A stretch of DNA of 64,000 nt from Pseudoflavonifractor phocaeensis (GTDB taxonomy: Bacteria > Bacillota > Clostridia > Oscillospirales > Oscillospiraceae): positions 20,186-84,185 of the forward strand of contig NZ_JACJLC010000005.1 of assembly GCF_016901955.1 (NCBI RefSeq), read 5' to 3'. The notes below the pieces were generated by a model. That model saw only the letters and a list, made by a program, of their open reading frames with translations, was not told the DNA's origin and ran no database searches. The stretch's first letter is position 1. Each line of letters begins with the position of its first letter. Positions 7,978 to 16,710 of this stretch are shown here, in pieces. The position numbers and the translations under genes were made by a program.

Positions 7978-8814
7978 TCAGTAGGCCGCGATGACCCCGC
8001 CGTCGTTGGCGTAGACGGTGGAGATGCCGCCGGTCTCGCCGAAGAGGACCTCGGCGAACTTGCACTTTTTGCGCACCAGCTCCTTCAGCAGGAAGGCCCG
8101 GTCCAGGCAGTTGCAGTGGACCACGCACAGCCGCTTGCCCACGTGCCGGGGGTCCTGGGCCATCAGGGCGGCCATTTTCATCAGGGCCTGGCGAATGGAC
8201 ATGGCCTGGCCCCGCTTGCAGATCTCCCCCTCGGGGGTGGAGCCCATGAGCAGCTTGATGCGCAGGGTGCTGGTGACCAGGGCTTGGGTCCGGGTGAGCC
8301 GGCCGTTTTTCCGCAGGTTGTCCAGGTTTTCCAGGACGAAGAGGGTGTTCATCTGGCTGATATACTGGGAGGTCTCCTTCACCACCGTGTCAAAATCCTT
8401 GCCCGCCCGGGCCAGCTCCTGGAGCTTCAGGGCCACCAGCACCTCCCCGGAGGAGGCGGAGCAGGAGTTGAAGATGTGGATACGGGCGTCGGGGTGATCC
8501 TCCAGATACAGGCTGCGGCCCTGGGCGGCGGCGTTGTGGGAACCGGAGAGCATGGCCGACAGGGTGACCACATAGATGTCCTCCGCGCCGCAGTCAAAGG
8601 CCTCCATATACTGGGCGGGGGAGGGACAAGCGGACTGGGGAGCGGAGGGGGAGGCTTTCATCTTCTCCAGCAGTCCGGCCTGGTCAAAGGAGGCGTCGTC
8701 CACGATGGAGACGTCCCCCACCCGGATGGTCAGGGGCACCTTGACAAAGCATCCCTCCGCCAGCTGGGCGTGGGTCAGGTCACAGCAGCTGTCAACAATG
8801 ATCTTGAAGCTCAT
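7978..8814 (-). CDS. DegV family fatty acid-binding protein
   Basis: 278 residues. It opens MSFKIIVDSCCDLTHAQL, the usual DegV start (I-x-x-D-S-x-x-D-L), and has TSCPSPAQY-type (SACPSPAQYMEAF) and SGSHNAA segments that line the lipid carboxylate site. Later SGEVLVALKLQEL and LTRTQALV match the second domain. DegV/FakB proteins carry a fatty acid and present it to the kinase FakA for phosphorylation; no fakA is in the window. The start has GAGGAT 7 bases upstream. A promoter is seen at 8865-8893. It stands alone between the repeat cluster and the amylase gene. Confidence 0.92.
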   Translation of the reverse strand: MSFKIIVDSCCDLTHAQLAEGCFVKVPLTIRVGDVSIVDDASFDQAGLLEKMKASPSAPQSACPSPAQYMEAFDCGAEDIYVVTLSAMLSGSHNAAAQGRSLYLEDHPDARIHIFNSCSASSGEVLVALKLQELARAGKDFDTVVKETSQYISQMNTLFVLENLDNLRKNGRLTRTQALVTSTLRIKLLMGSTPEGEICKRGQAMSIRQALMKMAALMAQDPRHVGKRLCVVHCNCLDRAFLLKELVRKKCKFAEVLFGETGGISTVYANDGGVIAAY

Positions 8815-8864
8815 GGCAAATATCCTCGCATATGATTTTGAAAACTACATCAAAGAATGTAGCC

Positions 8865-8893
8865 ATTGTATCACGGCAGGGGGAAAAAGTAAA
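8865..8893 (-). promoter_or_regulatory. Promoter for degV
   Basis: TTTACT and TACAAT separated by 17 bases on the minus strand, about 50 bases before the degV start. Confidence 0.6.
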
Positions 8894-8928
8894 GGGAAAA
8901 ATGGATATCCGACCGGATTTGGCGCGCC

Positions 8929-10290
8929 TCAGCCCCAGGTAAACTTGTCAGGGGCCCCCACCAGGATGCGGGCGGAGCAGGGGGGCACCGGCAGCCAGAC
9001 ACGGCCGCCGTCGTTGTTGAAGATGGCGTTGCCGCCCAGCACGTCCTGGAGTACCGGCTCGTTGTGCCTGAACTCCACGTGGACCTCCTCCGGCTCCAGG
9101 TTGAGGACCACGTAAACCCGCTGACTGTCGGTGGCCCGGCGGAACACCAGCTGCTGGTTCTTGATGAGCACATTTTCGTACTGACCCTCCTGGAGGGCGG
9201 GGAAGGCGGCCCGGATAGCGGCCAGCTTGGACAGGTGAGCGCACAGACTCTGGTCCAGCGTTTCCATCTCCTCCAGGTCCAGGCAGGGGCGCAGGGGGGC
9301 GTCGGAGAATTTGGTACGCTCTCCCTTCAGAGCCCACTCGCTGCCGTAGTAGATGGAGGGCACCCCGGGCATGGTGTACAGCAGGGTGTACAGGTTTTGA
9401 ATGTGGTCCGGGTCCTTCAGCTTGGAGGCCAGCCGGTCCACGTCGTGGTTGTCGGCGAAGTTGTACAGGGTGATGTTCCGGTAGATCCCCCCGGGGCCGC
9501 ACTGGCGGTGGAGGGAGTGGGCGATCTCAAAGTAGTTCTTGTCGTTGTGGGAGGACCACAGGCCCTTCCAGCACTCGTAGTTGGTGACACTGTCCAGCAT
9601 CTCCGGGTTGGCCCACCGGGCATAGTCCCCGTGGATGATCTCTCCCATGAGCCAGAAGTCGGGGTCCTTGCCCCGGACGAAGTTTTTCAGGGTGCGGAAG
9701 AAGTCAAAGTCCACGCAGTCGGCGGCGTCCAGCCGCAGGCCGTCGATGTGGAAGCGATCCATCCACATGGCCACCGCGTCCAGCAGGTGCTGCACCACCT
9801 CCGGGTTTTTCAGGTTGAGCTTCACCAGCTCGTAGTGGCCCTGCCAGGCGGTGTACCAGAAGGGATCCCCCATGGGGGAGGGGCCGCCGAAGTTCAGATC
9901 GTGGAACCAGCCGCAGTAGGGGGAGGCCTGGCCGTGCTCCTGCACGTCCCGGAAGGCCCAGAACCCCCGGCCCACGTGGTTGAACACCCCGTCCAGCACC
10001 ACACGGATACCGTTTTCGTGGAGGGCGTCGCACAGGGCGGCGAAGGATTGGTTGTCCCCCAGCCGCCGGTCGATCTGGAAGTAGTCGGTGGTGTCATAGC
10101 CGTGCTTTACCGACTGGAACACCGGCCCCAGGTAGAGGGCGTTGATCCCCAGCTCCTTCAGGTGAGGGATCCAGTCCTTCAGCTTGTCCAGCCGGGGAAC
10201 CGGGTCGCCGCCGGGGTTGTACTCCGGGGCCCCGCAGAACCCCAGGGGGTAGATGTGGTAGAACACGGACTGATTGACCCAATTGCTCAT
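8929..10290 (-). CDS. Cytoplasmic alpha-amylase family glycoside hydrolase (GH13)
   Basis: 453 residues from ATG 10290, preceded by GGAGGAG with 6 bases. No signal peptide. The (beta/alpha)8 barrel shows the four GH13 regions in order: VVLDGVFNHVG, GLRLDAADCVD with the nucleophile Asp, LMGEIIHGD with the acid/base Glu, and FADNHDVDRL. A short beta-sandwich C-terminal domain follows (from about 375). It has no N-terminal starch-binding module and is shorter than neopullulanases, so it probably trims short alpha-glucans or maltodextrins inside the cell. It lies 33 bases after trmD in the same direction and may be read through from that operon. Exact specificity cannot be read from the sequence. 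Confidence 0.9.
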   Translation of the reverse strand: MSNWVNQSVFYHIYPLGFCGAPEYNPGGDPVPRLDKLKDWIPHLKELGINALYLGPVFQSVKHGYDTTDYFQIDRRLGDNQSFAALCDALHENGIRVVLDGVFNHVGRGFWAFRDVQEHGQASPYCGWFHDLNFGGPSPMGDPFWYTAWQGHYELVKLNLKNPEVVQHLLDAVAMWMDRFHIDGLRLDAADCVDFDFFRTLKNFVRGKDPDFWLMGEIIHGDYARWANPEMLDSVTNYECWKGLWSSHNDKNYFEIAHSLHRQCGPGGIYRNITLYNFADNHDVDRLASKLKDPDHIQNLYTLLYTMPGVPSIYYGSEWALKGERTKFSDAPLRPCLDLEEMETLDQSLCAHLSKLAAIRAAFPALQEGQYENVLIKNQQLVFRRATDSQRVYVVLNLEPEEVHVEFRHNEPVLQDVLGGNAIFNNDGGRVWLPVPPCSARILVGAPDKFTWG

Positions 10291-10322
10291 GGTTGACTCC
10301 TCCAGTCTCAATTTAGGATGAT

Positions 10323-11063
10323 TTACGCTTCTTCTTCCAGTTCCCGCAGCAGCTTCTGGTCCTCCTTGGAGGACAGGTCCAGCTTTTCATACAGGTCGGG
10401 CCGCCGCTGACGGGTACGGAGGATGGATTGCTTGCGCCGCCAGCGGGCGATGTTCTTGTGGTCGCCGGAGCGGAGGATGGGGGGGACCTTCCGGCCGTGC
10501 CACTCCTCGGGACGGGAGTACTGGGGGTACTCCAGCAGGCCGTTCCAGTGGCTCTCATTCTCAAAGCACTCGGGGTCGGAGAGCACCCCGGGCACCAGCC
10601 GGGCCACCGCGTCGGCCACCACCATGGCGGCCAGCTCTCCGCCGGTGAGCACGAAGTCCCCGATGGAGATCTCCTCGTCCACACACTCCTCGATAAACCG
10701 CTCGTCGATGCCCTCGTAGTGGCCGCACACCAGGATCAGGTGGTTGTAGTCGTCCCGCAGCCGCCGGGCGTGGGCCTCGGTAAAGGTGACCCCGGCGGGG
10801 GAGAGGTAGATGGTGTGGCCCGGGCCGTAGGTGTCGGTGATGTGCTTCCAGCACTGGTAAAGGGGGTCGGCCTGCATCACCGCCCCCCGGCCGCCGCCGT
10901 AGGGGTAGTCGTCCACCTGCTTCTGCTTGTTCAGGGTGTAGTCCCGGATCTGGTGGGCCTCGATGCGGATGATGTCCCGCTCCTGGGCCCGGCCCAGAAT
11001 GGACTCATTCATCATATCTCCCACCGTCAGATCAAAGAGGGTCATAATGTCGATCTCATACAT
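10323..11063 (-). CDS. trmD: tRNA (guanine-37-N1)-methyltransferase
   Basis: 247 residues. It starts MYEIDIMTLF at 11063 inside the rimM stop (8-base overlap). SPOUT-fold trefoil-knot motifs are present: YLSPAGVTFTEAHARRL, LVCGHYEGIDERFIE, EISIGDFVLTGGELAA and the C-terminal LRELEEEA helix. The enzyme methylates G37 next to the anticodon using S-adenosylmethionine and prevents +1 frameshifting. The rimM-trmD pairing is the conserved arrangement. Confidence 0.97.
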   Translation of the reverse strand: MYEIDIMTLFDLTVGDMMNESILGRAQERDIIRIEAHQIRDYTLNKQKQVDDYPYGGGRGAVMQADPLYQCWKHITDTYGPGHTIYLSPAGVTFTEAHARRLRDDYNHLILVCGHYEGIDERFIEECVDEEISIGDFVLTGGELAAMVVADAVARLVPGVLSDPECFENESHWNGLLEYPQYSRPEEWHGRKVPPILRSGDHKNIARWRRKQSILRTRQRRPDLYEKLDLSSKEDQKLLRELEEEA

Positions 11064-11556
11064 CGGTGCGCATCCCCTCAATGAGCCGGACCCGGATATA
11101 GCCCGCCTCCACATCGGTTTTCACCAGAAACTCGTCCACGGCGGGGATCATATATTCATGCGCCCCCTTGACAACATACACCTCGTGGGCGGGAGGGGTG
11201 AGCACATCGGCCACCACGCCCAGCTTCTCGCCGGTGGCGTCGTCGATGACCTCCAGCCCCATCAGGTCGGCGATGAAGTGGCGGCCGTCGGGCAGCTCCA
11301 CCCCGGTGCGGTCGATGAACACCGTCTTGCCCTTGACGGCCATGGCGGCGTTTACGTCGCTGACGCCCTCCAGAAAGGCCAGCACGTTGCCCTTGTGGAT
11401 CCGGGCGGAGCGTACCCGCACCGGCTTGCCGTCCAGATAGAGGGTATCAAACTGGCAGAGGAATTCCGGCGAATCGCACCAGGGGACGATCTTGACCTCC
11501 CCCTGGATGCCGTGGGTGTTGACGATCTGACCGGCCTCCAGAAATTGGTTTTTCAT
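11056..11556 (-). CDS. rimM: 16S rRNA processing protein RimM
   Basis: 166 residues. The N-terminal RimM barrel opens QIVNTHGIQGEVKI, and a C-terminal PRC-barrel has MGLEVIDDATGEKLGVVADV and ending IPAVDEFLVKTDVEAGYIRV. RimM binds ribosomal protein S19 and helps mature the 30S head. It sits between a terminator after khpA (11659-11692) and trmD. The rimM-trmD pair may therefore have its own promoter; TATGCT lies in the 100-base gap but no -35 is evident. Confidence 0.96.
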   Translation of the reverse strand: MKNQFLEAGQIVNTHGIQGEVKIVPWCDSPEFLCQFDTLYLDGKPVRVRSARIHKGNVLAFLEGVSDVNAAMAVKGKTVFIDRTGVELPDGRHFIADLMGLEVIDDATGEKLGVVADVLTPPAHEVYVVKGAHEYMIPAVDEFLVKTDVEAGYIRVRLIEGMRTDV

Positions 11557-11587
11557 AGGGTTGACCTCCTGTGGAAAACAGCCGCGA

Positions 11588-11605
11588 CAGATCGCGGCCT
11601 TGCAG
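11588..11605 (-). other. Short hairpin in the rimM leader
   Basis: GCCGCGA pairs with TCGCGGC around a 4-base loop, about 35 bases before rimM. No T run follows; its function is unknown. Confidence 0.35.
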
Positions 11606-11658
11606 ATAGCATATCACATTTTCTGTGGCGCCGCCATACAGGACGGCCAAATTCAGGC

Positions 11659-11692
11659 AAAAAAAGCGGCGGGGATTACCCCGCCGCTTTTT
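11659..11692 (-). terminator. Intrinsic terminator after khpA
   Basis: AAAGCGGCGGGG pairs perfectly with CCCCGCCGCTTT around TAAT, followed by four more T on the minus strand. It begins inside the khpA stop codon and should split the conserved operon into ylxM-ffh-rpsP-khpA and rimM-trmD. Confidence 0.85.
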
Positions 11693-11921
11693 AGTCGACG
11701 ATCTCGACGGAAACTCTGGTGCCCTTGCGCTGGGCCACGGAGCGCATCAGGGTGCGGATCTCCTTGGCGATGCGGCCCTGGCGGCCGATCACCTTGCCCA
11801 TGTCCTCGGGGGCCACCCGGAGCTCCAGGACAGTCTCGCTCTCGCCCGGGTACTCGGTGACAGACACTGACTCAGGGTGTTCCACCAGGTTCTGGGCGAT
11901 ATAGGTGAGCAGTTCCTTCAT
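11691..11921 (-). CDS. khpA: KH-domain RNA-binding protein KhpA
   Basis: 76 residues, the usual size. One KH domain with the GxxG loop in GKVIGRQGRIAKEIRTLM. KhpA pairs with KhpB (Jag/EloR) and binds many RNAs, affecting cell division and envelope growth in Firmicutes. It lies 18 bases after rpsP, as in most relatives. Confidence 0.95.
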   Translation of the reverse strand: MKELLTYIAQNLVEHPESVSVTEYPGESETVLELRVAPEDMGKVIGRQGRIAKEIRTLMRSVAQRKGTRVSVEIVD

Positions 11922-11939
11922 GGCTGCTGTGCCCTCCTA

Positions 11940-12179
11940 TCAGATGGCGCCAGCTTTTTTCAGCAGAGCCTTCACGGTCTCAGTGGGCTGAGCGCCGGTC
12001 TTGATCCAAGCCTGAGCGCGCTCGGCGTCCACCTTGATCTCGGCGGGCTGAGCCACGGGATTGTAAGTGCCGATCTCCTCAATGAAACGGCCATCACGGG
12101 GATAGCGGGAGTCGGCCACCACGATACGGTAAAAAGGAGCCTTCTTGGCGCCCATACGACGCAGTCTGATCTTAACCAT
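11940..12179 (-). CDS. rpsP: 30S ribosomal protein S16
   Basis: 79 residues from ATG 12179 with GGAGGTGA upstream. The sequence [19 protein letters not shown] and [16 protein letters not shown] are the family signatures. S16 binds 16S rRNA in the body of the 30S subunit. It lies 67 bases after ffh; the gap contains a GCGCGC-type small hairpin. Confidence 0.98.
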   Translation of the reverse strand: MVKIRLRRMGAKKAPFYRIVVADSRYPRDGRFIEEIGTYNPVAQPAEIKVDAERAQAWIKTGAQPTETVKALLKKAGAI

Positions 12180-12246
12180 TCTATATTCACCTCCATGTAA
12201 TTGTAAAGCATATATGGAAGCGCGGCTGCGCGCGCTTACCAACGTG

Positions 12247-13605
12247 TCAGAAGGGTAATCCGGGCATTTTGCCCAGCTTTCCCAGCTTGCCCATTTTCCC
12301 CATCCGCTTGAGCTGCTTGCCGGAGAACTGCTTGCTCATCTGCTGCATCATCTCAAACTGCTTGAGCAGCCGGTTGATGTCCACCACTTGGGTGCCGGAG
12401 CCGGCGGCGATGCGCTTTTTCCGGCTGTTGTTCAGCAGGGAGGGGTCCTCCCGCTCAGCGGGGGTCATGGACAGGATGATGGCCTCGGTGCGGGACAGGG
12501 CGGATTCATCCACCGACGCCCCCTCCAGGGCCTTGCCGTTGACGCCGGGGAGCATTCCGGCGATGTCGGTGAGGGAGCCCATGCTCTTGAGCTGCACCAG
12601 CTGGTCGTAAAAGTCGGCCAGGGTAAAGCGGTTTTTCCGCAGCTTTTCCTCCAGCTCAGCGGCCTTCTTGGCGTCAAAGGTCTGCTGGGCCTTCTCAATG
12701 AGGGAGAGCACGTCTCCCATGCCCAGGATGCGGGAGGCCATCCGGTCGGGATAGAAGATATCTACCTGATCCAGCTTTTCGCCCTGGCCCACGAACTTGA
12801 TGGGCTTGCCGGTGACCGCCTTGATGGAGAGGGCCGCGCCGCCCCGGGCGTCGCCGTCCAGCTTGGTAAGCATGACGCCGGTAATGTCCAGGGCCTCGTC
12901 AAAGGCCTTGGCGGCGTTTACCGCGTCCTGGCCGATCATGGCGTCCACGATGAGCAGGATCTCGGTGGGGTCGATGGCCGCCTTCATGTCGCGGAGCTGG
13001 TCCATCAGCTCCTGGTCCACATGGAGCCGGCCGGCGGTGTCGATGAACACAATGTCGTTGCCGTGGCTCTTGGCGTGCTCGATGCCCGCCCTGGCGATGT
13101 CGATGGGGTCGATCTGGCCCATCTGGAACACGGGCACGTCCACCTGGCCTCCCACCACCTCCAGCTGGGTGATGGCGGCGGGACGGAAGGTGTCGCAGGC
13201 CACCAGAAGGGGCCGCTTACCCTGTTTTTTGAGGAATCCCGCCAGCTTGGCCCCGTTGGTGGTCTTACCGGCGCCGTTGAGGCCCACCAGCATCACCACC
13301 GTGGGGGGCTTGGGGGAGATGGTCAGCTTGGTGCTCTCTCCGCCCATGAGGGCGGTGAGCTCTTCGTTGACGATCTTGACGATCATCTGGGCAGGGGTCA
13401 GGCTCTCCAGCACGTCGGAACCCACCGCCCGCTCGGTAACAGTGGCCACGAATTGCTTGACCACCTTGAAGTTCACGTCGGCCTCCAGCAGGGCCATGCG
13501 GATCTCCTTCATGGCCTCCTTCACGTCGGCCTCGGTGAGACGGCCCTTGCCCCGCAGCCGCTTGAAGGCGGCGGAGAGCTTTTCGGTCAGTCCTTCAAAT
13601 GCCAT
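12247..13605 (-). CDS. ffh: Signal recognition particle GTPase Ffh (SRP54)
   Basis: 452 residues. N domain (1-90), then the G domain with [18 protein letters not shown] (G1), [23 protein letters not shown] (G3) and [14 protein letters not shown] (G4). A methionine-rich M domain (about 300-452) contains the SRP RNA-binding helix [20 protein letters not shown] and many Met-Lys-Gly repeats at the end. With 4.5S/6S-type SRP RNA it delivers inner-membrane proteins to FtsY and SecYEG. It starts 3 bases after ylxM. The SRP RNA gene is not in the window. Confidence 0.98.
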   Translation of the reverse strand: MAFEGLTEKLSAAFKRLRGKGRLTEADVKEAMKEIRMALLEADVNFKVVKQFVATVTERAVGSDVLESLTPAQMIVKIVNEELTALMGGESTKLTISPKPPTVVMLVGLNGAGKTTNGAKLAGFLKKQGKRPLLVACDTFRPAAITQLEVVGGQVDVPVFQMGQIDPIDIARAGIEHAKSHGNDIVFIDTAGRLHVDQELMDQLRDMKAAIDPTEILLIVDAMIGQDAVNAAKAFDEALDITGVMLTKLDGDARGGAALSIKAVTGKPIKFVGQGEKLDQVDIFYPDRMASRILGMGDVLSLIEKAQQTFDAKKAAELEEKLRKNRFTLADFYDQLVQLKSMGSLTDIAGMLPGVNGKALEGASVDESALSRTEAIILSMTPAEREDPSLLNNSRKKRIAAGSGTQVVDINRLLKQFEMMQQMSKQFSGKQLKRMGKMGKLGKLGKMPGLPF

Positions 13606-13608
13606 GGG

Positions 13609-13977
13609 TCACTCCTGTTTCAGCTGGGTCAGGATGGCGTGGAGCTTGCCGCACTGGGTCTCCACCTCGTCGTCCTGCCAACGGGTCTCATTCCGATGGG
13701 CGATGACGGCCACCGCCTCCTCCATCTGAGAGAACTGGTCCTGCATCTTGTGGAACCGCTTGATGATGCCGGTCTTGTCCTCCAGCTCGGTGAGGATGGC
13801 CTCCGCCCGGACGATCACGTCCCGGACGCCCTGGCGGGTAATGCCGTAGTTTTCAGCGATCTCGGCCAGGGAGAGGTCCTCATTATAATAGAGGTCGTAG
13901 AATTCCTTCTGACGGTCGGTGAGCATGTCTCCATAAAAGTCATAGAGCAGAGCCATGCGGTAGGCCTGGTTCTTCAT
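13609..13977 (-). CDS. ylxM: YlxM family helix-turn-helix protein
   Basis: 122 residues from ATG 13977 with GGAGGG at good distance; a longer frame lacks a ribosome site. Helix-turn-helix resembling sigma region 4: LTDRQKEFYDLYYNEDLSLA followed by EIAENYGITRQGVRDVIVRA, then a coiled coil (about 60-100). YlxM precedes ffh in Firmicutes and stimulates SRP function in some species; DNA binding has been proposed from the fold. Confidence 0.93.
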   Translation of the reverse strand: MKNQAYRMALLYDFYGDMLTDRQKEFYDLYYNEDLSLAEIAENYGITRQGVRDVIVRAEAILTELEDKTGIIKRFHKMQDQFSQMEEAVAVIAHRNETRWQDDEVETQCGKLHAILTQLKQE

Positions 13978-14044
13978 GATGCACCCTCCTTCAGCAAGTC
14001 CTTCTGTAAAGGAAGTAAAGTTTCTTAGCTTTACAACAGCAATG

Positions 14045-14073
14045 ATGATACACGATTTTCCCTCCCTTGTCAA
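14045..14073 (-). promoter_or_regulatory. Promoter for ylxM-ffh-rpsP-khpA
   Basis: A consensus TTGACA and TATCAT 17 bases apart on the minus strand, about 70 bases before ylxM. Confidence 0.8.
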
Positions 14074-14185
14074 GAGGGTACCGGCAGAATTTTTTTGTCC
14101 GGCGGCGGCCGGCCCGTCGGGCATGCCCGCATAGTTTTCCACCCCTGGCAAAGACTATGGATACATCCAAAAAGGAGGTTAAACT

Positions 14186-15448
14186 GTGAAAGTACGCATT
14201 TTGCTGGCGGCTGCCCTGGTCGCGCTGGGGCTGGCGGCCGCCCTGCCGGCCTCGGCCCTCTTTTCCGATCCGGGAGAGAGCGACCGGGCCGATCTGAGCC
14301 TGGCCAAAAACGGTCTGGTGGGAGAGACCATGGCTTTTTCGGCCGATGATTTTGACAGTGAAGAGGGGCTGGACGCCATTGTGGTCACCAGCCTGCCCGA
14401 TCCCGCTGCCGGGACTCTTACCCTGGGGGGGCTGTTGGTGGGAGAGGGGGATGTGATCGCTCTGTCAGCGGTGGACGGTCTGCGGTTCACCCCGTCCGCC
14501 CAGCCTACGGTGCTGGAGACCGGCTTCACCTTTGCGCCGCTGTACGTGGACGGGGCCCGGGGGACGGAGTGCATGGCGGAGCTCTATCTGCTCACCCAGG
14601 CCAACGGAGCCCCGGTGGCAGAGAATCTGGAGCTCACCACCTACAAAAATGTGGCGGTCACCGACCGGTTTGCCGCCGTGGACCCGGAGGGAGACATCCT
14701 GACCTACCGGCTGGTGAAAAAGCCCGCCCGGGGGCAGGTGACCATTGGGGAGGACGGACAGTTCGTGTACACCCCCTATGAAAACAAGACGGGCAAGGAT
14801 TCCTTCACCTATATTGCCATGGATACGGTGGGCAACGCCTCCGACCCGGCCACGGTGAAGGTGAAAATCGAAAAGCCGGACACCAAGGTGGCCTACGCCG
14901 ATCTGGACGGCCACCCCGCCCACCGGGACGCCATCCGTCTGGCGGAGGAGGGCGTTTTCGTGGGGGAGTGCGTGGGGGAGCAGTATTTCTTTCAGCCCGA
15001 TGCCTTGGTGACCCGAGGTGAGTTTTTGGCCATGGCCATGGACACGGCGGAGGTGGAGACGCTGGCGGGAGTGACCCGCACGGGCTTTGCAGACGACGAG
15101 GATATCCCCACCTGGGCCAAGCCCTATGTGTCCGCGGCGCTGATGGGCGGCCTGATCCAGGGCAGCCGGGATGAGGCCGGGCAGGTGGTGTTTCAGGCCA
15201 ATGATCCCATTACCCGGGCGGAGGCGGCGGTGATGCTGGACCGGATGCTGGGGGTCACCGACGTGGACGCCGGCGCCTTCGGCCTGGCGGAGGCCCCGGT
15301 TTGGGCCGCCCAGGCGGCGGCCAACCTGACCACCTGCGGGGTGCTGGAGGGCGGCAGCCTGGGGGACAGCCTCACCCGGGCGGAGGCCGCCGGCCTGCTG
15401 CGGGCCTCCCTGGACCTGCTGGACAGCCGGGACACCGGGTGGTTTTAA
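14186..15448 (+). CDS. Exported surface protein with Ig-like domain and SLH repeats
   Basis: 420 residues from GTG 14186 after AAAGGAGG. Signal peptide (about 1-24, cleavage after ALPASA). Two beta-sandwich modules follow. The second (about 130-230) is of the tandem cadherin/Big_9 type: VDPEGDILTYRLVKKPARGQ then FVYTPYENKTGKDSFTY. Three SLH motifs occupy about 235-415 (DALVTRGEFLAMAM, DPITRAEAAVMLDRML, DSLTRAEAAGLL). Likely tethered to secondary cell wall polymer as a structural or adhesive protein; no catalytic motif is visible. Confidence 0.85.
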   Translation: MKVRILLAAALVALGLAAALPASALFSDPGESDRADLSLAKNGLVGETMAFSADDFDSEEGLDAIVVTSLPDPAAGTLTLGGLLVGEGDVIALSAVDGLRFTPSAQPTVLETGFTFAPLYVDGARGTECMAELYLLTQANGAPVAENLELTTYKNVAVTDRFAAVDPEGDILTYRLVKKPARGQVTIGEDGQFVYTPYENKTGKDSFTYIAMDTVGNASDPATVKVKIEKPDTKVAYADLDGHPAHRDAIRLAEEGVFVGECVGEQYFFQPDALVTRGEFLAMAMDTAEVETLAGVTRTGFADDEDIPTWAKPYVSAALMGGLIQGSRDEAGQVVFQANDPITRAEAAVMLDRMLGVTDVDAGAFGLAEAPVWAAQAAANLTTCGVLEGGSLGDSLTRAEAAGLLRASLDLLDSRDTGWF

Positions 15449-15471
15449 AACAGGTGAAAGAGAGATTTTGC

Positions 15472-15523
15472 TGACGCCTGGGATGACAGACAGGGGGCCG
15501 CCGCATTTCGTGGCGGCCCCTTT
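15472..15523 (+). terminator. Terminator hairpin with decayed TCATCCTGAG repeat
   Basis: A 9-bp stem, GGGGCCGCC with GGCGGCCCC (15494-15520), then TTTG. The preceding bases GACGCCTGGGATGACA resemble the inner half of the dispersed repeat (GCTCAGGATGACA). It closes the SLH gene; the T run is short. Confidence 0.6.
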
Positions 15524-15542
15524 GAAAAATATGGCTTGGTGG

Positions 15543-15571
15543 TTGAGTATAGAGGTAAAGCGTGCTATAAT
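15543..15571 (+). promoter_or_regulatory. Promoter for ddl-murF
   Basis: TTGAGT and perfect TATAAT, 17 bases apart, about 50 bases before ddl. Confidence 0.8.
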
Positions 15572-15621
15572 GACCTATTAGTGCGTATCATATCGTATCA
15601 AACTGCCAGCAGAGGTGTATT

Positions 15622-16671
15622 ATGAAGATCGTAGTTTTGGCCGGGGGCCTGTCCCCGGAGCGGAACGTATCCCTTTCCACCGGCACCATGGTCACCGAGG
15701 CCCTCCGGGCTCTGGGCCACCGGGCGGGGCTCATCGATATGTTTTTCGGCCTGGGAGAGGGCCGGGCAGAGGAGTCCTTCTTTGACGCTCCGGTGCCGGA
15801 ATCCTTTAAAAAGATCAGCCGGGAGGCCCCCGATCTGGCCCAGGTGCGGGCCAGCCGCCCCGGAACCAGCAAGAGCATGTTCGGCCCCGGGGTGCTGGAG
15901 CTGTGCCAGATGGCCGACCTGGTGTTTCTGGCCCTCCACGGTACCTGCGGCGAGGACGGCAAGGTCCAGGCCGCCCTGGAGCTGATGGGCATCCCCTACA
16001 CCGGGGCGGGTTACCTGTCCAGCGCCATTGCCATGGATAAGGACCTGACCAAGCGGATGGTGGCCGACGTGGTGAACACCCCCGGCTGGAAGACGGTGGA
16101 CTATACCGCCGACGACATCGACAGCCTGGTGGAGCACGCCCGGCTGCCCCTGGTGGTGAAGCCGGTGGCCAGCGGGTCCTCCATCGGCGTGTCCATTGCT
16201 CATACTGCCGAGGAGCTGCGCAAATCCCTCACCGACGGTCTGGCCATGGGCGGCCGCACCGTGCTGGAGGAGTATGTCAAGGGCCGGGAGATCCAGGTGG
16301 GTATCCTGGAGGGGAAAGCCCTGCCCTCCATTGAGATCATCCCCAGGGAGGGCTTTTACGACTACGCCAACAAGTATCAGCCTGGCGCCGCACTGGAGGT
16401 CTGTCCCTCGGAGATCCCGGCGGAGTGGGAGGAGAAGCTCCGCTCCGCCGCCCTGCGGGTGTATGAGACCCTGGGCCTCAGCGTGTACTCCCGGGCGGAC
16501 TTTATCGTCACCGCCGACGGTCAGCCCTGGTTTTTGGAGATCAACACCCTGCCCGGCATGACCCCCACCAGCCTGCTGCCCCAGGAGGCCGCCGCCGTGG
16601 GTATCAGCTATAATGAGCTGTGCCAGCGCATCGTGGAGGCTTCCCTGGAGGCCAGGGCCCAGGGGAAATAA
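15622..16671 (+). CDS. ddl: D-alanine--D-alanine ligase
   Basis: 349 residues. Glycine-rich start LAGGLSPERNVSLSTGTMV, the loop LHGTCGEDGKVQAALELMGI, an ATP-grasp domain with KPVASGSSIGVSIA and the metal site EINTLPGMTPTSLLPQEAAA near the end. It joins two D-Ala using ATP to give the dipeptide for peptidoglycan stems. It is followed 39 bases later by murF, whose enzyme uses that dipeptide. The specificity loop was not compared with VanA-type D-Ala-D-Lac ligases, so vancomycin status cannot be stated. Confidence 0.95.
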   Translation: MKIVVLAGGLSPERNVSLSTGTMVTEALRALGHRAGLIDMFFGLGEGRAEESFFDAPVPESFKKISREAPDLAQVRASRPGTSKSMFGPGVLELCQMADLVFLALHGTCGEDGKVQAALELMGIPYTGAGYLSSAIAMDKDLTKRMVADVVNTPGWKTVDYTADDIDSLVEHARLPLVVKPVASGSSIGVSIAHTAEELRKSLTDGLAMGGRTVLEEYVKGREIQVGILEGKALPSIEIIPREGFYDYANKYQPGAALEVCPSEIPAEWEEKLRSAALRVYETLGLSVYSRADFIVTADGQPWFLEINTLPGMTPTSLLPQEAAAVGISYNELCQRIVEASLEARAQGK

Positions 16672-16710
16672 GCTACCGTCCAAAAGAGAGAGATTGAAGG
16701 AGACAGTTTC